A DNA stretch of 51,414 bases from Parasitella parasitica (lineage: Eukaryota > Mucoromycota > Mucoromycetes > Mucorales > Mucoraceae): assembly GCA_025201805.1 (NCBI GenBank), contig MU619284.1:129651-181064 (forward strand), given 5' to 3'. Within the stretch, counting starts at the first letter, position 1. Every line of letters starts with the position of its first letter. The notes under the pieces were generated by a model. The model was not told where the DNA came from and searched no databases. It saw only the letters and a list, made by a program, of their open reading frames with translations. The position numbers and the translations under genes are program-made. Positions 1 through 10,876 of the stretch are shown here, piece after piece.

Positions 1-28
1 TGGTACTGAATTACGACAAAAAAAAACA

Positions 29-2855
29 ATGGGAGACAATGTCACCGCTTTTGCAGCAAATCGCAAGAGATCGAGCTCTGTATCGGCAACGAGACAGCAC
101 AATAGCAAAGAAACCCTCGCTCGCAAGCATTCTGAGCGGCACCAAGTTATGAAAGTCCAAAATTATGTTATTTATAGAAAAACTATCGGTGCAGGATCAA
201 TGGGAAAAGTCAAGTTGGCTGAATGCCTCACAGACGTTCATAAACAAAAGGTAATTCATTTGGAGATGCTCTTTCATTTGCTCTCACTAAGCCTTGTTTG
301 CGCCATGTATAGTATGCAGTAAAAATTATGCCTAAAGTAGATTTGGCATCCATTCCAACATCAGCCAAAACCCAAGATCCAAAAGATACACCTGAAGAAC
401 GTGAGCAACGAACAATTCGAGAAATGGCAATTATGCGTCTGTTGAGACATCCCAACATCTGCCAATTGAAAGAATACATAACCGAGGGTGACAAGTACTA
501 CATGTTTCTCGAATACGTAGATGGTGGTCAGTTGCTAGACTATATTATCAAAAACGGCAAACTAAGAGAGAAACAAGCTAGAAAGTTTGCACGGCAAATT
601 GTAAGCGCATTGGACTATTGCCATCGAAATTCTATCGTACATCGAGATTTGAAGATTGAAAATATTCTTATAACTCAATCCGAGCAACTCAAAATCATTG
701 ACTTTGGTCTATCCAACGTATATTCACCCACACAGCAACTCAACACATTCTGTGGATCGCTGTACTTTGCAGCACCAGAGCTCTTACGAGCAAGGCAGTA
801 TACAGGCCCTGAAGTGGACGTTTGGAGCTTTGGTGTGGTTTTATATGTTTTAGTGTGCGGTAGGGTTCCGTTTGATGACACCAATTTACCTGCACTCCAT
901 GAGAAAATCAAGGCTGGCATTGTAGAAGATTATCCTGACCATCTCGGAAAAGGTATGTGCATGAAAAAGGAGGCAAGAGAAGTTCAGCTGATATGGCTAA
1001 TATATAGATTGCTTGGATTTGCTTTCCAAGATTTTCGTCGTTGATCCAAGCCGTCGTATAACATTGTCTGCCATTCAATCACATCCGTGGATGAACAAAG
1101 GCTTTGAAGAACCTATTCGCAACTATTTACCTCACAGACAAACATTAGAACATATAGACATGGACATTGTAAATGGAATGGATGGGTTTGGGCTAGGAAG
1201 TCCTCAGGAGATTGCTGAAAGACTACAAAAGATTATTTCATCCTCTGCATACCAAACAGCTGCATTAAAAATTGACCAAAACTTTCAAAAAAAGGCGAGC
1301 GACGATCAGTCTTTGGCTAATAAACCGCGTTGGAGAAGGACATTGTCAACTCGCAAAAAGGTGGTTATGGAAGACGATTTTCAGTCGCTACCTGCCATGT
1401 ATGACCCGTTCGTATCTATTTATTACCTTGTGAAAGAAAGACGAGAATCTGACCAAAGAAAGAAACAATTGCTCGAAGCAGAACCAAATACACTTGCCCT
1501 CAGCAGGTCAACGAGTACTTTGGTTGTCAGCAGGCTATCTGCAAAAACCGCTGGGAGTGATATCACTTCTTCTCCCGACGGATCATCGCCACCTCTATCA
1601 GGTGTAACTCCATCTCTTACCAGAAGAAGAACGTTTGATACGTCTAAAAAGTTGCCTGATTTACCATCTCTCAATCGACTAGCCGCTCAAAAACAACAGG
1701 AGGAACCAGGCACGCCACTCCCGTCAGTGTCGAGCAGAAGTGAAAAAAGGAAATCAGCAACTACACTCATCAGAAAAAAGAGTTTACAAGCAGCAAGGAA
1801 ATTTGGTATCAAGTTAACGGGCACCATGCATCAAGATTTGTCGTCTCGTGCATCAGATGACAACGGATCAGTAACACCAAATATTTCCAAAAAACATTCT
1901 AATACTAGTCTAGTAAACTCGCCATCCTCGTCGTCAACCACCACTACATCAAAGACCGCCATTACTGCTGCAACCGATCAGGCAGCGGCAACAGCAGCCA
2001 AAAGACCGAGTTTTTCCACCAGCGTAACAAGCATCCCCTCATCTCCTAGGAAATCTAATTGGTTGAAACTTGAATTAAATAATAGCACAAATAAGCAGCA
2101 AATCCAGCAGAAGCGCCAATCTGCCAATTCTGCTTATAACAGACCATCTTGGAAAAAACTGTCGATTACCCGAAAGAACAATCGTCATTCTATGGATCAC
2201 TCAACAGGCAATTTACCAACGAAAGACGATCCAATGCTAGATAAATCTGCGACGCTTATCAAGAAATCTAGTTCAGCCACCTCAACGAACAACCAACAGA
2301 ATGGTAATGGTACGTATCCATAAAAAACATTTCATTCTGTAATGAAGCTTTAATATACTTTATTGATATTATCTAGACCCTGCTTCGCAGCTACCGCCAA
2401 CCATAATCTTACAGTGTAGTAAATCCGAACTTATTCAATCATCCAAAAAGAAATCCAATGCCAACAATCCCAAAAGCTTATTCCATTTCAATCGGGGCCA
2501 CTTGATTCGTATCACACCTACACAAATGATGACAGACTTGACTTACATCCTTGAGCAGCTGGACATCGAAATTCTAGGCAAGGAACAGTTTCAGTTTATT
2601 TGTCGTTGTACATACCGTATTTGGTCCAAATATTTGCAAGAAGGAGGCCATGATAAAATTTCCATTCATGCAGGCAATAGTAATAATCACCATGGTGATT
2701 TAAAGTTTGTAGTCATGATTTATGAAGCTAGATGGGCAGGTGGAAAGATAGGTATCAAACTTAAAGACATGGATGATGGTAATCTCTACACAAAACAGGT
2801 GCTCCAAAATATATATCATGCCATTTTAAGTGGGATTAACAGCTTGACAATTTAA
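29..2855 (+). CDS. kin1: Kin1/Par-1 (MARK) family serine/threonine kinase
   Basis: Four exons (29-250, 313-952, 1008-2309, 2377-2855) give 880 aa. Seen: glycine loop [12 protein letters not shown] near residue 50, the ATP lysine in YAVKIM created by the first splice, HRDLKIEN near residue 184, DFGLSN, and activation segment [14 protein letters not shown], which is very characteristic of fungal Kin1/Kin2. A long basic Ser/Thr/Asn-rich linker follows. The last exon encodes a C-terminal fold consistent with a KA1 (kinase-associated, lipid-binding) domain. Kin1 kinases are known to act in cell polarity and exocytosis at the cell cortex. The start at 29 is the first ATG; the frame stays open to the window edge, so upstream coding sequence cannot be excluded. 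The KA1 call rests on position and family more than on residues I could check. Confidence 0.9.
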
Positions 2856-4279
2856 TGGCTTGCTTCACCAACTTGTTACCATGTCATTATGCTTTGTATT
2901 ATTGTAGTACCTCTTTCTATCATCTTTTGTTTGCATACTTATTTTGTATCATTTAATGACATATCATTCATAATAAATATATATTTCATGGTATATCCTT
3001 GTTATAAATACATGTGAACTACTACTATCTGTTGATTACTTTTGTTTAGGATACAGATCAAATCTTAGCGGTAATGCATTATACTCTGTATAATACATCA
3101 TAAAGCGAGCATGAGTAGAAATGCGTAGTAGAATGGAATGACTTTATTTAGACATGGCAAAGAGACATGAGTGATGCCATTGAATGGCTGATCTTTATCC
3201 CAGTACAAAGTGGTGATATCATATGACATGTGGTTCATGAAATCGATGTTAAATTCTAATGAATGTTCTTCCATCAAAACTACTATGAAGAACATTCTAT
3301 CCTTCATACGTATCTGCGCTCCTGGTCTTCTGGTAACTTGGAAACTCTGATCCATCAACCTCCTAGGGATTGGTTCAAGGCGTACCCAATTTTCCCTCAT
3401 CCTAGATCATGGTCTTATTGCTGCGACACTGTCAAATAACTATAAATACCTTCAAATTGTACACTAGTTTAAATTCCCATTCAATCTTGGAATAGCAAAA
3501 TAAATATATTCAGTTCTAATTGTATTTTTCTGGCTATATTTTGTTATTCTAAACAGGTTCGACGCAGAATTTATCGCTTTACATAAAACATTTAATACGC
3601 ATACCTGGTATATACCTGCCACCACACTATCTTGAGATATCTAACAATGAAGATATGAAATGGAAACATGCTGCTAAGATTGAATGTATGGCTACTTCGA
3701 AATAAAGAAGCAATATGCTTTGTCAATGGAGAAGCGAGATGAGTACTTTATAAGTAATTAAAAATGGTGGTATTAACCAATAAGTGAAATACCGTAGTAC
3801 AATGTGGTTCTAAACACTATTTTTACGTAGCTTTAAATTTGAATAGAAAAATACCAGCTATGAAAGTATTCATGTTTTCTTCTGCTAGAAGAGTTGTAAT
3901 TTTTTTTATGTCTATAGTATGTAACCAAAAGTAACATGGAAAATGTACTAATATTAGAAGACATCGTTTTAAAAAAAACTACAACAAAAATAGCGGTAAC
4001 TAATACTTGATGTTTTGTGCGTTAATGAGTAGATGTACTAAAGTTGATAATCATTGAAAAAAAGTCAACATTTAGTTTAGTAGCTAGAGTATGCACAAGG
4101 ATATTCCAAAAAGTTGACTGATTTTAATGATTTTCATGGTAAAGGGTTTAAAAGCTGGATATATTAATGCCATTGTGATTTCAATATCAACTCGGTATAT
4201 GATGGTGTATGTGGTATAAATATATAATATCTACATATCTACGTATCTATATTTGTGAATCATCTCGTGGTTTTTATTA
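2856..4279. other. Intergenic, AT-rich; no clear gene
   Basis: The kinase 3' UTR lies on the left and the 3' end of the minus-strand transporter on the right, so the genes converge. The only ORF of note is a 100-codon minus-strand frame (3098-3400) that I do not recognise; it has no matching upstream exon that I could find and is probably chance. The rest is A/T-rich with no repeat or RNA gene that I can identify. Confidence 0.6.
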
Positions 4280-6392
4280 TCACCAACCCAGAATCTTCCA
4301 CCAGCCCATGCCCACAGTAAAATAGACGCAAAGATAAAATATAGCAATTTGGCCACCAACCAGGAACCATTTTGTGCGAGAAACGTAGCCTGGAGCATAA
4401 TACATGGCCAAACTACCGGTTGAAAAATTTGTCTGTAGAGATATCCATATTTGTTAGTCATGAAATACATACGCAACTATAGCGACTTACCATGCAGCCT
4501 CCAAGAGCACCAAAATAAGCCAGCAAACAAGTCAATGTCATAGGATTAGCGCCTAATGAATGCCCAGCATCCAAAAAGGTAGCTACAAATGCGACTGTGT
4601 GGGCACTCAGGGAAGAGAACATGAATGTTGTAAGAAAGTAAGCGATTGCCAAGGCAGGAACAGGAGGTAAATTGAGACGGGTGATGGCGAGGGATATTTT
4701 GAGTCCTATGTAGTTTGAGGCTCCTGCTTCAGAGAGTTGGCTGGCAATCGTAACAAAACCACCCAGCCAAAACAATGTTTCCCACTATATATGGATTCAT
4801 TATTTCAAATACTTTTCACTTGATAATATTAGAGTGAAGACTTACGGCATTGGTGTTGTTTGCTACGTCCTTCCAACGGATAGTGCCCATGTGTAGTAAC
4901 GCTACAATACCGATTAAAGCAACCAAGGTGGAATCTATTTTAGTATAGCCGGAGGTTACCCACATCACAAGGCAAACAAAGAGAACCAGGCACAGTTGCT
5001 ATATATATATAAAAAATCAATATAGGGTCTAGATTCCTTTTCTTTTCCTGCATACCAGTTCCTTGCTTGACATGGATCCCATGGCATGTAATTCTTTTGA
5101 AGCATGTTGAACAATGTCGTCTCCATCCGCCTTCAACTGTTGGCCCTCTTCGGCCTGAGTAGACGATTCCTTTGATTTAAAGATACCACATGACCAAGCT
5201 AAAAGGAGGGGTAAAACAGCAGCGCACACCAATGCAGGAACAGAGCTTCCCGTAACCCAGGTCATGAAATTAAACTGCAAATCAGGGTACAGCGAGTTTG
5301 CTTTTGCTAAAACAATGGGATTTGGAGCCATTCCTTTTTGAAATTATTTAATGATGTTTGCATTGAAATAATTCGTATCAACATACCTGTCAAATACATG
5401 GAAGCGGACAGCAAGTTGGAGTGAGCTCCAATAAGCATCAAAAATGCACCAATCTTGGGGTTCTGAGATGGCGTTGACCCTAAAGTGGTAGCGATGGAAT
5501 GCACCACGGGTAATACGATGCCACCGCCTCGAGCTGTGTTGCTTGGAACAAAAGGGGCCAGTAGTAATTCTATAAAATGTGGGGTGAGAATTCTGTTTGT
5601 ACGCTCATATCAGAAACGCAGAAATAGCTAGTACCTGAAAGCAAAATAGCATATGCTAAACCTATGACATGTTTGCCAAATGAGCGGATCATTAATAGCG
5701 AAATTCTTTTCCCCAGCTGTGTCACTTCGACAGCTTTTCCCAGATGAAAAGCAGCAAAAATCAGCCAAACAACAGAGCTAGAGAAACCTTCCAAGGAATG
5801 ATGAAATGCTTCCTGACCACCATCACAATCAAATGGGACTTCAGTGATGGGATTTACTTCTCCACAGAGCCGGCATTCTGTGCTCAAACCCGTAACATGA
5901 TCTTCACATTGGAACGAATGTGTTGTCGATAGTAAAGCCAGAGCAGTCAATACGAGCACTGATATGTCAACTGATGTGGTTATTAGCGCAAATATACAGC
6001 TAAACTTTGTATTAGGCATCAAATAAAAAACCAATTCGAACAGCACACTACACATACCTAGTGAACACAGCTAAAAGCCTAATAGCTGTCAATGTTAATT
6101 CCTCAGTAGGACTTACACCAAACCAAATGGCTGATCCCAAGGCGAGCGAAGGTAAAAGACTAAAGAGTTTGGAGGATGTGAATCTGCGAAGCGTTAAGCT
6201 AATTGCGCCTGTAATTTGCAATGCATTGTGAGTTATGGACTTGTTTATACACATGTTTACATATGTACCTTGTTTATTTGTTGATTCCAACTCCAATGTT
6301 GTGTTAAGGCTATCAACAGGTAACAACGAAGTTCTTTCGTTTGGAACTTCAGTGTTGATAGAAATTTGCTGGATTTTTCTCATTTTCGGCAC
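4280..6392 (-). CDS. DASS/SLC13-type anion transporter (DiT1/CitT-like)
   Basis: Eight exons read on the minus strand: 6392-6269, 6208-6058, 5999-5635, 5569-5387, 5333-5056, 4998-4846, 4784-4491, 4432-4280, giving 566 aa. Junction phases agree and restore family motifs: PSNTARGGGIVLPV (first SNT signature), YLTGMAPNPIVLA, a C-terminal block around SSLSAHTVAFVATFL, and a family-typical ending SRTKWFLVGGQIAIFYLC. Many hydrophobic segments follow a polar N-terminus of about 40 residues. The family carries di- and tricarboxylates or sulfate, in symport or exchange. The pattern, including a second signature unlike SNT, is closest to plastid DiT1 2-oxoglutarate/malate translocators and their bacterial relatives. 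There is no SPX domain, so it is not a Pho87-type phosphate transporter. Substrate and membrane are inferred only. The ORF ending at 4231 is a frame shadow; the true stop is at 4280. Confidence 0.88.
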
Positions 6393-6893
6393 GAGAGAAA
6401 AAGGAAAAGAGTGAGAGAGAGATGAAGACTACCAGTAATTGGAAAAGATGTGCTTATATACAAAAAAAAATCAGCAAATTCTTCCTTTTTTAGTCTTTCT
6501 GTTTTAAATAGTAGGCCTGGTTAAGTGATCAATACTGCAGCTGATTTTGGCTTTCTTATGATGTAAATTAGGGTTGTAACTGCATACATAAAGCGGAACA
6601 CACAGCCGGTTAATCTATTGCCTGGATTCTGCAGTATTCTCTCCCCCCCCCCCCTTGGTTGATACAAAGAATGATTAAAGGAACACCACATGTCGAGAGA
6701 AAAAAAAGTACTTCGTTGTGCTACTTGACAGATGACTTTTTCCCTAAAAAACTTGACACACTCGCCATAATTAGATAACTGTATAGTGGAGGTGCTAATT
6801 TTCTCATGTGTTTATACGAATCACATTTTTCTCTCTTGAACGAGGTGTTAAATGACTCATTTTATTAATGACCCTGCATTTTTTGAGTTAATT
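6393..6893. other. Promoter region of the DASS gene, with a poly-C tract
   Basis: This 501-nt gap lies between two minus-strand genes and should hold the promoter and 5' UTR of the transporter and the 3' UTR of the reductase. Purine-rich GAGAGA sequence lies just upstream of the transporter ATG. A run of 12 C (6643-6654) stands out. No gene is seen. Confidence 0.5.
6643..6654 (+). repeat. Poly-C homopolymer (12 C)
   Basis: A run of 12 cytosines in AT-rich sequence. Similar runs occur at 17942-17953 and 19158-19166. Homopolymer lengths may be affected by sequencing error. Confidence 0.9.
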
Positions 6894-7964
6894 TTAATCA
6901 TATAGTGCTTCTTTTGCGTGAATAATATACACCATCGCCTGATTATATCGCACATCAATACCTCTCTCTCTGCCCTTCTTGCAAATATATCCATTTAAAT
7001 AGTCGATTTCAGTCAGATTCTTCAGTCGAATGTCCTGGAGAGTTGAGCAAACATTCTCCCCGGCTTCTTGATTGATTGCCAACACCATGTCCATGAGGGA
7101 GTCAACCGTTTCTCCAGGTAAATCATCCCTGAGTACATCATGCGCTTCTTGACAAATTGCTTTCATCATCGCAATGCCCCCAGGGTTACCGTTTTTGATA
7201 TTTCCAATGTTCTTGTACATCAGCACAGATGCCACAGCGTTGATGCAAGCGTTCACAATCAACTTTTTATACATTTTCACAAGCACTTGTGGCCAAGGCA
7301 ATCGCGCTGCATTCAGTTCTGAAATTGCAGTGATTTCTGCTAAAAGTGCTGGCCGCTGCTGCTGCTGCTGCTGTGATGTATTGTCTACTGGGAATCGCCC
7401 AATGCGTATAGCATCCGGATCAGCATAGCCAGAGTGATGTGTGATATCATAAGGCCCCTTGCGCTCAACTGCATGACGGTTTACACCAACAAAGATGGCA
7501 GGTGGGGCAGTGTTTGGCCACAAGTTTTCCAGCAATTCCTCCGCAACACCCATTCCATTTTGAAGCAGCAAAATGGTGCTATTTGCAGATAGTCTAGAGG
7601 CCACAGGAGTCAACGCTTTTAAGGTATGATGACCCTTTGTAGCCACTACAAGAGATTGGATGGGCGTTTGGTCTGTTGTATCGCCTACAACGCTCGCTTC
7701 AAAACCGGAAATAACGTTGGTTTGGCCTCGAGAACGATATGTAATGCTGTTTCGACGGCTGTTGAAGTCGTTTAGATGGCTTTGGGAGCGAAGCAAGAGC
7801 GTAACTGGAATTTTGTTCGACTTCAAGACGGACGCGATGTGGCATCCGATAGCCCCTGTACCTATAATATGGATACTCATGCTTTTGTTTGCTAGTAGCT
7901 GAAGAAGAGAATTTTTGTTTTTATAATTTGTATTTGCCAATCCGACTTCTCGGTGTAGCATCAA
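6894..7964 (-). CDS. Ketopantoate reductase (ApbA/PanE) family protein
   Basis: A single uninterrupted frame, 356 aa from the first ATG (7964) or 328 aa from the ATG at 7880. The latter begins MSIHIIGTGAIGCHIASVL, the Rossmann NADPH-binding GxGxxG at the expected extreme N-terminus, so 7880 is the likelier start unless the first 28 residues form a targeting peptide. Other family landmarks: LLLQNGMG, and the C-terminal helical domain with KLIVNACINAVASVL, which holds the conserved Lys and Asn of the active site. Family members reduce 2-dehydropantoate to pantoate on the way to vitamin B5 and CoA, but the family is broad in fungi and the substrate is not certain. A six-residue Gln run comes from a CAG-type repeat near 7354-7373. 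Confidence 0.85.
   Translation of the reverse strand: MMLHREVGLANTNYKNKNSLLQLLANKSMSIHIIGTGAIGCHIASVLKSNKIPVTLLLRSQSHLNDFNSRRNSITYRSRGQTNVISGFEASVVGDTTDQTPIQSLVVATKGHHTLKALTPVASRLSANSTILLLQNGMGVAEELLENLWPNTAPPAIFVGVNRHAVERKGPYDITHHSGYADPDAIRIGRFPVDNTSQQQQQQRPALLAEITAISELNAARLPWPQVLVKMYKKLIVNACINAVASVLMYKNIGNIKNGNPGGIAMMKAICQEAHDVLRDDLPGETVDSLMDMVLAINQEAGENVCSTLQDIRLKNLTEIDYLNGYICKKGRERGIDVRYNQAMVYIIHAKEALYD
7354..7373 (-). repeat. CAG trinucleotide repeat (poly-Gln)
   Basis: About six CAG-type codons (GCT repeat on the plus strand) encode poly-Gln in a presumed surface loop of the reductase. The length may vary between isolates. Confidence 0.8.
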
Positions 7965-8594
7965 TCGAGATGATCAATAAATGTGCTGGCAACAGGATAT
8001 TCCCTGATCCGAAAGATCAGAGATGTCGATCCTTAGTTTGCACATCCAGTCCCTAATGTATAATTTGTAGAAAATAAAAATGCCCAAATTCTCAAAATTG
8101 ATGTCATGAACTTTGTTATTTAACAAAGAACTCATCATAGAAGCCACGAATAAAAAACAAGTAGTACAAGGGATCTATTATAGTTTGCATGTAAGGCTGA
8201 GACAGCCATAGCTTTCAAGCCTATCATTCGCTTTGATTTGCACTTTTGTAGTCTAGTTAAAATAGAGAATCATAGCCTCACTGCTTGGAGATGAAACTCT
8301 ACAAAGATGAGCCAATTTGAACACTGTTCAGACAATATATATAGCACCTGCTATAAAGTAGACAAAAGAGCCAAGACTTGACGAATCCTTTTAAGGTGAT
8401 CGCATAAAATTTCCAAGCCCAAAACCATTAGTGCAGAAACAGAGGAAACAAAAAAAAGTATTCCAATGTGGTACACCCATTTGTTGCTAAAAATATACAA
8501 TTTACGTAACAATAATAAATAGGAATAGCACTGCCAAGATATATTTTGCTATTTCTTTCTCTCTTTAATTTTTTTTTTTTTCACACTATAAAAA
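7965..8594. other. Divergent promoter region
   Basis: 630 nt between the minus-strand reductase and the plus-strand LEA-like gene, so both promoters should lie here. A T-rich run (about 8568-8581) sits just before the LEA-like ATG. No coding sequence is seen. Confidence 0.5.
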
Positions 8595-9612
8595 ATGTCA
8601 GCCCCACCTTACCATCACCATGGTGATTATGACACATCTTCACCTCCACCCTTACCACACCATATTGAAACACACCGAGACTCCACGGATCGCTATCCTA
8701 TGAATGATATTCCTGTCAATTCGCCTTCACCCTATCCAGCGTACGATCAACAACATAACGGCTCGTTGGCAGCTATGCAAACTCCACCTCCACATCGCCA
8801 TAGCGATCAATCGGACATGAAGTTTATGGATCATTACGACTCTGACGATGATTTGGAAAAGATTATACCTCGTGAAAAAAAGAAGAGATCTTGCATGGAC
8901 AAGCTCTGCTGTGGTTGTTGTACTTGTTGTCCTAAATGGGCCCGTTGGTGTAGTTGCATAATTTTGATCATCATTGTCATTCTTGCCATCATTATTGGCG
9001 TGTTTGCTGCGTTGTTCAAGGTGCCAGATGTTCAATTCACTGGGCTTAAACAGGACCCTGTTTATGCATATGCTAACAATGTGCTCAGTATGACTTTTGA
9101 TGTTGGCATCAGCGTAGATAATCAGAATTTCGAAAGTATTACATTCGAGACTATCAAGGCAGACGTAAGTGGAATGGCTGAATGCGTAACGGGGGGCTTG
9201 TGCTAAGTATCTGAATGCAGGCTTATTATCCTTCGCCTTATAATGTGTATATTGGCGGCGGTAACATCACGGATACACATATCGCTTCATATGCCATGAC
9301 AAACATTACCTTCCCCTTTGCAGTCAAAGTAAATTCATCGGATCCAGGACAACAAGGTGTATTAATGGATTTGGTTACCCGATGCGGTCTTGATGGAAGC
9401 GCACCACGAAACATTAATTTTGATTATTACATCTATCCTACTGTTCGTGTTGCTGGTATTGCTATCACACCTAAGATTTCTAAATCGATGTCGCTTGCAT
9501 GCCCGGTATGTATTATTAATATAACTCCTTGTTTTTATTGATTCCATTAACAACTTTTTGCAAATAGACTGCTGAATTGAGCCAGTTGTTAGGCGGTGTA
9601 TTCACAAAATGA
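8595..9612 (+). CDS. LEA-2-like single-pass membrane protein
   Basis: Three exons (8595-9164, 9221-9505, 9568-9612), all phase 0, give 299 aa. The first 95 or so residues are polar, Pro/His/Asp-rich and probably cytosolic. They end in a basic, Cys-dense stretch (about nine Cys just before the membrane, including CCGCCTCC), then a strong hydrophobic segment CIILIIIVILAIIIGVFAALF. The remainder has the beta-rich character of LEA-2 domains (VQFTGLKQDP, LSMTFDVGISVDNQNF, ISYAMTNITFPFAVKVN-like strands). Fungal proteins of this layout are known mostly as uncharacterised membrane proteins. The Cys cluster next to the membrane suggests S-palmitoylation (inference). The function is unknown. Confidence 0.75.
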
Positions 9613-9971
9613 TCAAGCCCTCACAAATAAACCATGTATATCAGTGTAACAATATTTAGTTGTTTTATTCGAATCAGTAAACATGTCTGTAATATGGCAT
9701 AATTCTAAGCTTGATTATGGTGGGGTGGCTTTTTGAAATGTAACCCACTAGGCCTTGTATGAAATAGTATCTTTTAACCTTTTTTTTTTTTTTTTGGCCG
9801 AGATCACATTATGCAGCATCAGAATAGGCCCTATCCTGAGGCCTCTGTCGACACAAATGTGGTCGTTTAATGATAAACAAAAAAAAATAGGAAGCACTAG
9901 GCTAAATGATTTCCCATATTGCAATAATGTCAGGAATAACAATTTTCTGGCTTATTAAAATAAGCTCTAAA
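9613..9971. other. Intergenic between converging genes
   Basis: Contains the 3' UTR of the LEA-like gene, a run of 16-17 T around 9779, and an A-rich run near 9880. Two overlapping ORFs on opposite strands here owe their length to the T tract and look like chance. Confidence 0.6.
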
Positions 9972-10295
9972 TTACAATACCTGTGTACCAGAGCTGATCC
10001 AAGTAGGGAGGAAGATGAGAGATAATAGATGGAGAGCATGTGATATATACATCGTCTTTACATACCTAGATCTGGTTGTTGTTTGTATAGTCGTTCCTAC
10101 CAAAGCTAACTCATCAGACCATTTCCGTTGTCTGCTTTGGTAATTCGGCATATATCTTACTTGAGTAAAGCATGATCGTCGTTTGGGAACAATTATTTGT
10201 CCGTTTCGAACAAGCATAATCGGTTTCTTGAATTGCACGATGAGCACGTCATTATATTCAGGATAATCATAACTTGAATTTGATGCGTTTTTCAT
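9972..10295 (-). CDS. Possible small protein, 83 aa, two exons
   Basis: I do not recognise it. The frame is open from ATG 10295. A good donor (GTATGT after 10066) and a pyrimidine-rich acceptor before 9993 allow a 72-nt intron in correct phase, giving 83 aa that end SSGTQVL. Unspliced it would read 107 aa. The protein is rich in Arg, Lys, Tyr and Ser, with no signal peptide or membrane segment when spliced. It starts 57 nt downstream of the broken SRPBCC gene on the same strand. It could be a chance frame. Confidence 0.25.
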   Translation of the reverse strand: MKNASNSSYDYPEYNDVLIVQFKKPIMLVRNGQIIVPKRRSCFTQVRYMPNYQSRQRKWSDELALVGTTIQTTTRSRYVKTMYISHALHLLSLIFLPTWISSGTQVL

Positions 10296-10351
10296 ACGTA
10301 TAATTTTAAAATGTAGAGAAATGAACAGACTATTTATTTCTTTACATGCAA

Positions 10352-10876
10352 CTAATACTTATTCTTTAATGCGATTTCACGCAATCCGTTGAGCCAGTCT
10401 TGGTGGCCGTTCAACATGGGATTAGGGTTAGCCTTTGCCAGATCAGCAGCGGGCTTACCAATTTGAGATTCTTGAGTCAAGATACGTACCCGACCACCAT
10501 CAAGGTCCTCTAACAGCCAAGCATGCAAAACATCCAACTTTTCATCAGGAGAGCCATCTTGCTTGGCAGTCCAAGATAGCCGAGCAGCTTGACCCTTTAT
10601 CGGAGCAACAAATTATGTCACCTTTGCACTTAAAGGAGGGAAGCCGAATGTGCTAAAGCTAAAGTCGAGGTCAGCAGCGAGCTCTGGCCCTCCGCCTTGA
10701 GGGAATGTAATATCCGATGCATCCTTGTAGTATTTGGTCCAGTGTGTAGTGTTGGCTAAAAATGGCCAGACATCGTTGACAGAGAGACCCTTCACAATGA
10801 TTTCATTAGAGACAAAATTGTCAGTTAAGCCAGGTGTGTATTTCTCGGGCCAGTGAATTGCGGATTGATTTGCCAT
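10352..10876 (-). pseudogene. SRPBCC (START-like) protein with an in-frame TAA stop
   Basis: The frame opens at ATG 10876 and would run 174 codons to the stop at 10352, but a TAA at 10613-10615 interrupts it after residue 87. Both sides are in the same frame and look like one fungal SRPBCC (polyketide cyclase/lipid-transfer fold) protein: VNDVWPFLANTTHWTKYY in the N-terminal half, and after the stop RLSWTAK, HAWLLEDLDGGRVRILTQES and PNPMLNGHQDWLNGL. The codon before the stop completes KVT, and FVAP follows. In the family pattern I recall, an acidic residue sits here (KVTEF), so GAA to TAA is the simplest explanation. An intron is unlikely because the only gt...ag span covering the stop is 27 nt. 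It is a recent pseudogene, a strain polymorphism or a base-call error. The ligand is unknown. Confidence 0.8.

Noticed and set aside
3098-3400. 100-codon minus-strand ORF as a gene
   Set aside because: No recognised motif, no splice partner and it lies in the 3' flank of the kinase; kept only as a remark.
9748-9958. Overlapping ORFs on both strands around a T tract
   Set aside because: Their length comes from homopolymer Phe/Lys runs; no start context or homology.
10589-10615. A 27-nt intron removing the TAA of the SRPBCC gene
   Set aside because: It starts GTGACA and ends AAAG in phase, but is far shorter than the other introns and would delete conserved residues; a nonsense change is simpler.
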